DNA of 9,223 nucleotides, taken from an uncultured Lachnospiraceae bacterium. Its GTDB lineage: Bacteria > Bacillota > Clostridia > Lachnospirales > Lachnospiraceae. Each line of letters opens with the position of its first letter. Position 1 is the first letter of the stretch. The notes below the pieces were generated by a model that saw nothing but the letters and a program-made list of their open reading frames with translations, was not told the DNA's origin and searched no databases. The stretch is from positions 54,995-64,217 of the forward strand of contig CAJTMZ010000003.1 in assembly GCA_910577445.1 (NCBI GenBank), in the 5' to 3' direction. Made by a program: the position numbers and the translations under genes. Shown here in pieces: positions 6,975 through 9,223 of this stretch.

Positions 6975-7859
6975 TTAAGATTTAATTGCTCCAATCATAA
7001 CTCCCTTTACAAAATATTTCTGAAGAAACGGGTAAACGCACATGATGGGAAGCATGGTAACCATCACTGCCGCGGCTTTGAGTCCCTCGGAAAAGGAAGG
7101 CCTTCCCACTTCCGCCGGTATGCTTTCCGCAAAGGAAGCGGAGGACCAGAGTATCTGCCTCAGTTCCAACTGCATCGGCCAGAGCTGCGCGTTTCCCAGA
7201 AAAAGACTGGAATGGAACCACTCGTTCCAGCGCCCCACCGCAAAGAACAGCACAAGGGTTGCCAGAGCCGGTTTTACCAGAGGCAGACTGATGCACCAGA
7301 AAACCTGTAACGGATTCGCCCCGTCCAGTGTCGCGGACTCCTCCATATCCGGCGGAAGCTGTTCAAAGAAATTGCGCAGGATAATGAGGTTGAATACATT
7401 AAAGGACAACGGGATAATTACCGCCCAGCGCGTATTCATCATGCCTAAATCCTTAATCAGCAGGAAAAACGGAATCAGGCCTCCCCCGAAATACATTGTA
7501 AAGATAACCATGTTCTGAATGAGCGCCCTTCCGGGGTAATTTTTTTTGGAAAGTCCATAGGCCATGGTGGTTGTCAGAAACATGCTGAAGGCCACGCCGG
7601 TAACCGTATACAGAACAGAATTGCCAAAGGAACGGAGCATGTTGGAGCCCACAAAAATATCCCGGTAATTTCCCAGTGTAAAGTGCTCCGGCCAAAGAGA
7701 GGCCCCGTTCATCATAAAATCCTGCTGTGTCATAAAGGAGCGCACCACCGTAAAGTAAAAGGGAAGCAGGACTATCACCATAAGAATCGTCAAAAACAGG
7801 GTATTGATTACATCAAATAAATCCGTCTTTTTCCGTTTTCTGATTTTTTCTTTTTTCAT
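6975..7859 (-). CDS. Carbohydrate ABC transporter permease, LplC/YtcP type
   Basis: Inner-membrane permease subunit (294 residues from the ATG) of a CUT1-type sugar importer, expected to form a heterodimer with the product of the upstream permease gene. A basic N-terminus (KKEKIRKRKK) precedes TM1 (about 17-40), and about five more hydrophobic segments follow. The EAA loop that contacts the ATPase is EESATLDGANPLQVFWCISLP (about 173-193). The C-terminus, KYFVKGVMIGAIKS, is the hallmark ending of the LplC/YtcP subgroup. The ATG overlaps the last base of the upstream TGA (TGATG); a GTG one codon earlier (7862) is also possible. The nearest GGAG is about 16 bases upstream, so translation is probably coupled to the upstream gene. 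No ATPase gene is in the window; such importers usually borrow a shared MsmX-like ATPase. Confidence 0.93.
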   Translation of the reverse strand: MKKEKIRKRKKTDLFDVINTLFLTILMVIVLLPFYFTVVRSFMTQQDFMMNGASLWPEHFTLGNYRDIFVGSNMLRSFGNSVLYTVTGVAFSMFLTTTMAYGLSKKNYPGRALIQNMVIFTMYFGGGLIPFFLLIKDLGMMNTRWAVIIPLSFNVFNLIILRNFFEQLPPDMEESATLDGANPLQVFWCISLPLVKPALATLVLFFAVGRWNEWFHSSLFLGNAQLWPMQLELRQILWSSASFAESIPAEVGRPSFSEGLKAAAVMVTMLPIMCVYPFLQKYFVKGVMIGAIKS

Positions 7860-8791
7860 CACATAACCCCGCTTTCTCCAAACAGTTTGGAAATTTTATT
7901 GGCCGCCAGAAGAAATGCAAAATTGATTACCGATTTTGCAAGTCCTATCGCCGTACTGAATCCGTAATTGGGCTTATCCTTGAAGGTTTTCCTGTAAATA
8001 TATGTGTCCAGGTTTTCCGCCGCGTCCTGAACCACCGGGTTAACCATATTCAGAATCTGGTCGAAACCGTTATTCATAATCCCGCCAAAAGCAAGAATGA
8101 GAAGAATCACCGCGGTTGCCTTTATGCCGGGCCATGTGATATAGAACATTCTCTGGAACCTGTTTGCCCCGTCCACCTCCGCCGCCTCATACAGTTCCGG
8201 GGAAATACCGGAAATGGCGGCCAGATAAAGGATTGCGCTCCATCCGGCCCCTTTCCATACGTTACTGCCATATAACAGGGGACGAATCAGAGTGCTGTTT
8301 GTGAGAAAGCTGTACTTTTCCCCGCCCAGCGCAGCAATGACCGTGTTGATAAATCCTTCCGAAGAAAACAGCGTTGTCATCAGTCCGCCCACTATGACCC
8401 AGGAAAGGAAATTAGGAAAAGTATAGACCGTCTGCAACACCTTCTTATATTTTCCGAATCTCATTTCATTCAAAAGCATAGCAAGAATAATAGGAACCGG
8501 GAAGCCGCTGACAATGTACCAGAAGCCCATGCGGAAAGTATTAAGGAAAGCCGCCCAGAAATCCTGTTTTCCCCACATGGTTACAAAATTCTTATAGATA
8601 GGGGACGCCCAGGGGCTCCCCAAAATACCGGCGCTGATTTTGAAATCCTTAAACGCCAGAGTCAGCCCATACATCGGCACGTAACAAAACAATAAAATGA
8701 AAGCGAATCCCGGAAACAGAAACAGATATATCCACCTGTTTTTCTTTACCTGTCTCCATAAAGTTTTTTTCCCGCTTCTGATTTTTGCCAT
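7859..8791 (-). CDS. Carbohydrate ABC transporter permease, LplB/YteP type
   Basis: Inner-membrane permease subunit (310 residues from the ATG) of the same sugar importer. TM1 is about 20-42 (IYLFLFPGFAFILLFCYVP) after a basic N-terminus. The family segment NEMRFGKYKKVLQTVYTFPNF lies near 108-128, the EAA loop EAAEVDGANRFQRMFYITWP at about 203-222, and the subgroup motifs FDQILNMVNPVVQDAAENLDTY (about 243-264) and GFSTAIGLAKSVINFAFLLAANKIS (about 277-301) near the C-terminus. These are typical of LplB/YteP-like permeases that import complex glycan fragments. GGGAGG lies 9 bases before the ATG, or 6 before a GTG one codon upstream (8794). The start overlaps the stop of the glycoside hydrolase gene (TGATG). 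The substrate is not readable from sequence; the enzyme upstream suggests a mannoside or glucosaminide-type sugar. Confidence 0.93.
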   Translation of the reverse strand: MAKIRSGKKTLWRQVKKNRWIYLFLFPGFAFILLFCYVPMYGLTLAFKDFKISAGILGSPWASPIYKNFVTMWGKQDFWAAFLNTFRMGFWYIVSGFPVPIILAMLLNEMRFGKYKKVLQTVYTFPNFLSWVIVGGLMTTLFSSEGFINTVIAALGGEKYSFLTNSTLIRPLLYGSNVWKGAGWSAILYLAAISGISPELYEAAEVDGANRFQRMFYITWPGIKATAVILLILAFGGIMNNGFDQILNMVNPVVQDAAENLDTYIYRKTFKDKPNYGFSTAIGLAKSVINFAFLLAANKISKLFGESGVM

Positions 8792-9223
8792 CACTTAAGA
8801 CCTCCCATCTGGCAATGAATATTTCCGGCCTTTCCCGGCCAGTCCACACACAGTTCCGGCATGTTTAAAGGATTTTCTTCCGCCGGTTTGTTTTCGTCAA
8901 ACCCGAATCGGTATTTTGGCTGATATTTTACGGAAATAACCTGCGCCTCTCCCGGAAACAACGTGACATAATTATCCTCCGGATAGAGCAGATACCGCTC
9001 GCTCCTGTCATAAATCCGGATATGCATGGCCGCTTTATTCCCTCTGTTCTCAAGTCTGACCCTTACCTCATTTTTCCTTTTATCCGTTCCGCCGGAACTT
9101 AATATCTGACAATCCACTTCCGTCTTCCCACCGCAAAGCGCGCTCCCATAGGGCGTCTCTTTCTGTGTGGAAAAATAGTACAGATTTCTTCCGGTAAAGT
9201 CCGGTGTTTCGGCTGTCAGCCTG
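8791..9223 (-). CDS. Probable family 2 glycoside hydrolase, C-terminal end only (5' part beyond window)
   Basis: The frame is open from the window edge to the TGA at 8791-8793, giving 143 residues of a C-terminus; a GTG at 9117 is an internal Val codon, not a start. The fragment reads as a beta-sandwich: NLYYFSTQKETPYGSALCGG, then VDCQILSSGG, then VRVRLENRGNKAAMHIRIYD and the pair YPEDNYVTLFPGEAQVISVKY. The combination of an N-with-small-residue strand followed by DNY-x-x-LFPGE is characteristic of the last Ig-like domain of GH2 beta-mannosidases and exo-beta-glucosaminidases. The catalytic TIM barrel would lie outside the window, so neither activity nor substrate can be fixed. It is translationally coupled to the LplB-type permease, which fits an enzyme that works on the imported sugar. 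Confidence 0.72.
   Translation of the reverse strand, partial: RLTAETPDFTGRNLYYFSTQKETPYGSALCGGKTEVDCQILSSGGTDKRKNEVRVRLENRGNKAAMHIRIYDRSERYLLYPEDNYVTLFPGEAQVISVKYQPKYRFGFDENKPAEENPLNMPELCVDWPGKAGNIHCQMGGLK

Noticed and set aside
6949..6979. GC-rich inverted repeat at the LplC-type permease stop as a second terminator
   Set aside because: The arms pair poorly outside the GCGC core and no T-run follows on the minus strand; the hairpin at 6847-6889 is far better.
6840..7310. A 156-codon plus-strand frame starting in the intergenic region
   Set aside because: It begins inside the terminator hairpin and then runs antisense to the LplC-type permease; no ribosome site or domain.
8791..9117. A separate 108-residue gene starting at the GTG at 9117
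   Set aside because: The same frame stays open to the window edge with matching GH2-type residues upstream (NLYYFSTQKETPYGS), so this is the end of a larger gene and the GTG is an internal Val.

Overview
The window looks like the chromosome of a gut-type Clostridia member, most likely a Lachnospiraceae-like Firmicute. This is judged from the gene families (LplB/LplC-type sugar permeases, a dCache hybrid histidine kinase, a FeoA-FeoB fusion, a FakA/YloV-type domain), strong GGAGG ribosome-binding sites and moderate GC. Every supported gene lies on the minus strand, so transcription runs from base 9223 towards base 1. Both end genes are cut by the window edges.

Block A (9223 to about 6850), in transcription order: the C-terminal end of a probable family 2 glycoside hydrolase, then two ABC sugar permease genes of the LplB/YteP and LplC/YtcP types. 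Each junction is a TGATG-type stop/start overlap. The block closes with a good rho-independent terminator at 6847-6889. It reads as the end of a glycan-use operon: an enzyme cuts a glycoside and the permeases import the product. The matching binding protein is not next to the permeases.

Block B (6796 to 1), transcribed from just after that terminator: a sugar-phosphate isomerase/epimerase-like TIM barrel protein; an 83-residue protein that resembles only the C-terminal domain of fatty acid kinase FakA (YloV); a lipoprotein solute-binding protein; a membrane hybrid sensor kinase whose start overlaps the binding protein's stop by 4 bases; and, 31 bases further on, a fused FeoA-FeoB ferrous iron transporter whose last residues lie beyond base 1. 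The gaps are 34, 50, -4 and 31 bases and none holds a clear terminator, so the block may be one transcript.

The most interesting points are: (1) the binding protein translationally coupled to a hybrid kinase with no permease of its own beside it, which suggests ligand sensing through a binding protein; (2) the stand-alone FakA C-terminal-like domain; and (3) the FeoAB fusion directly downstream of a sugar-type sensor kinase with no visible promoter of its own. No RNA genes, mobile elements, CRISPR arrays or long repeats were seen.
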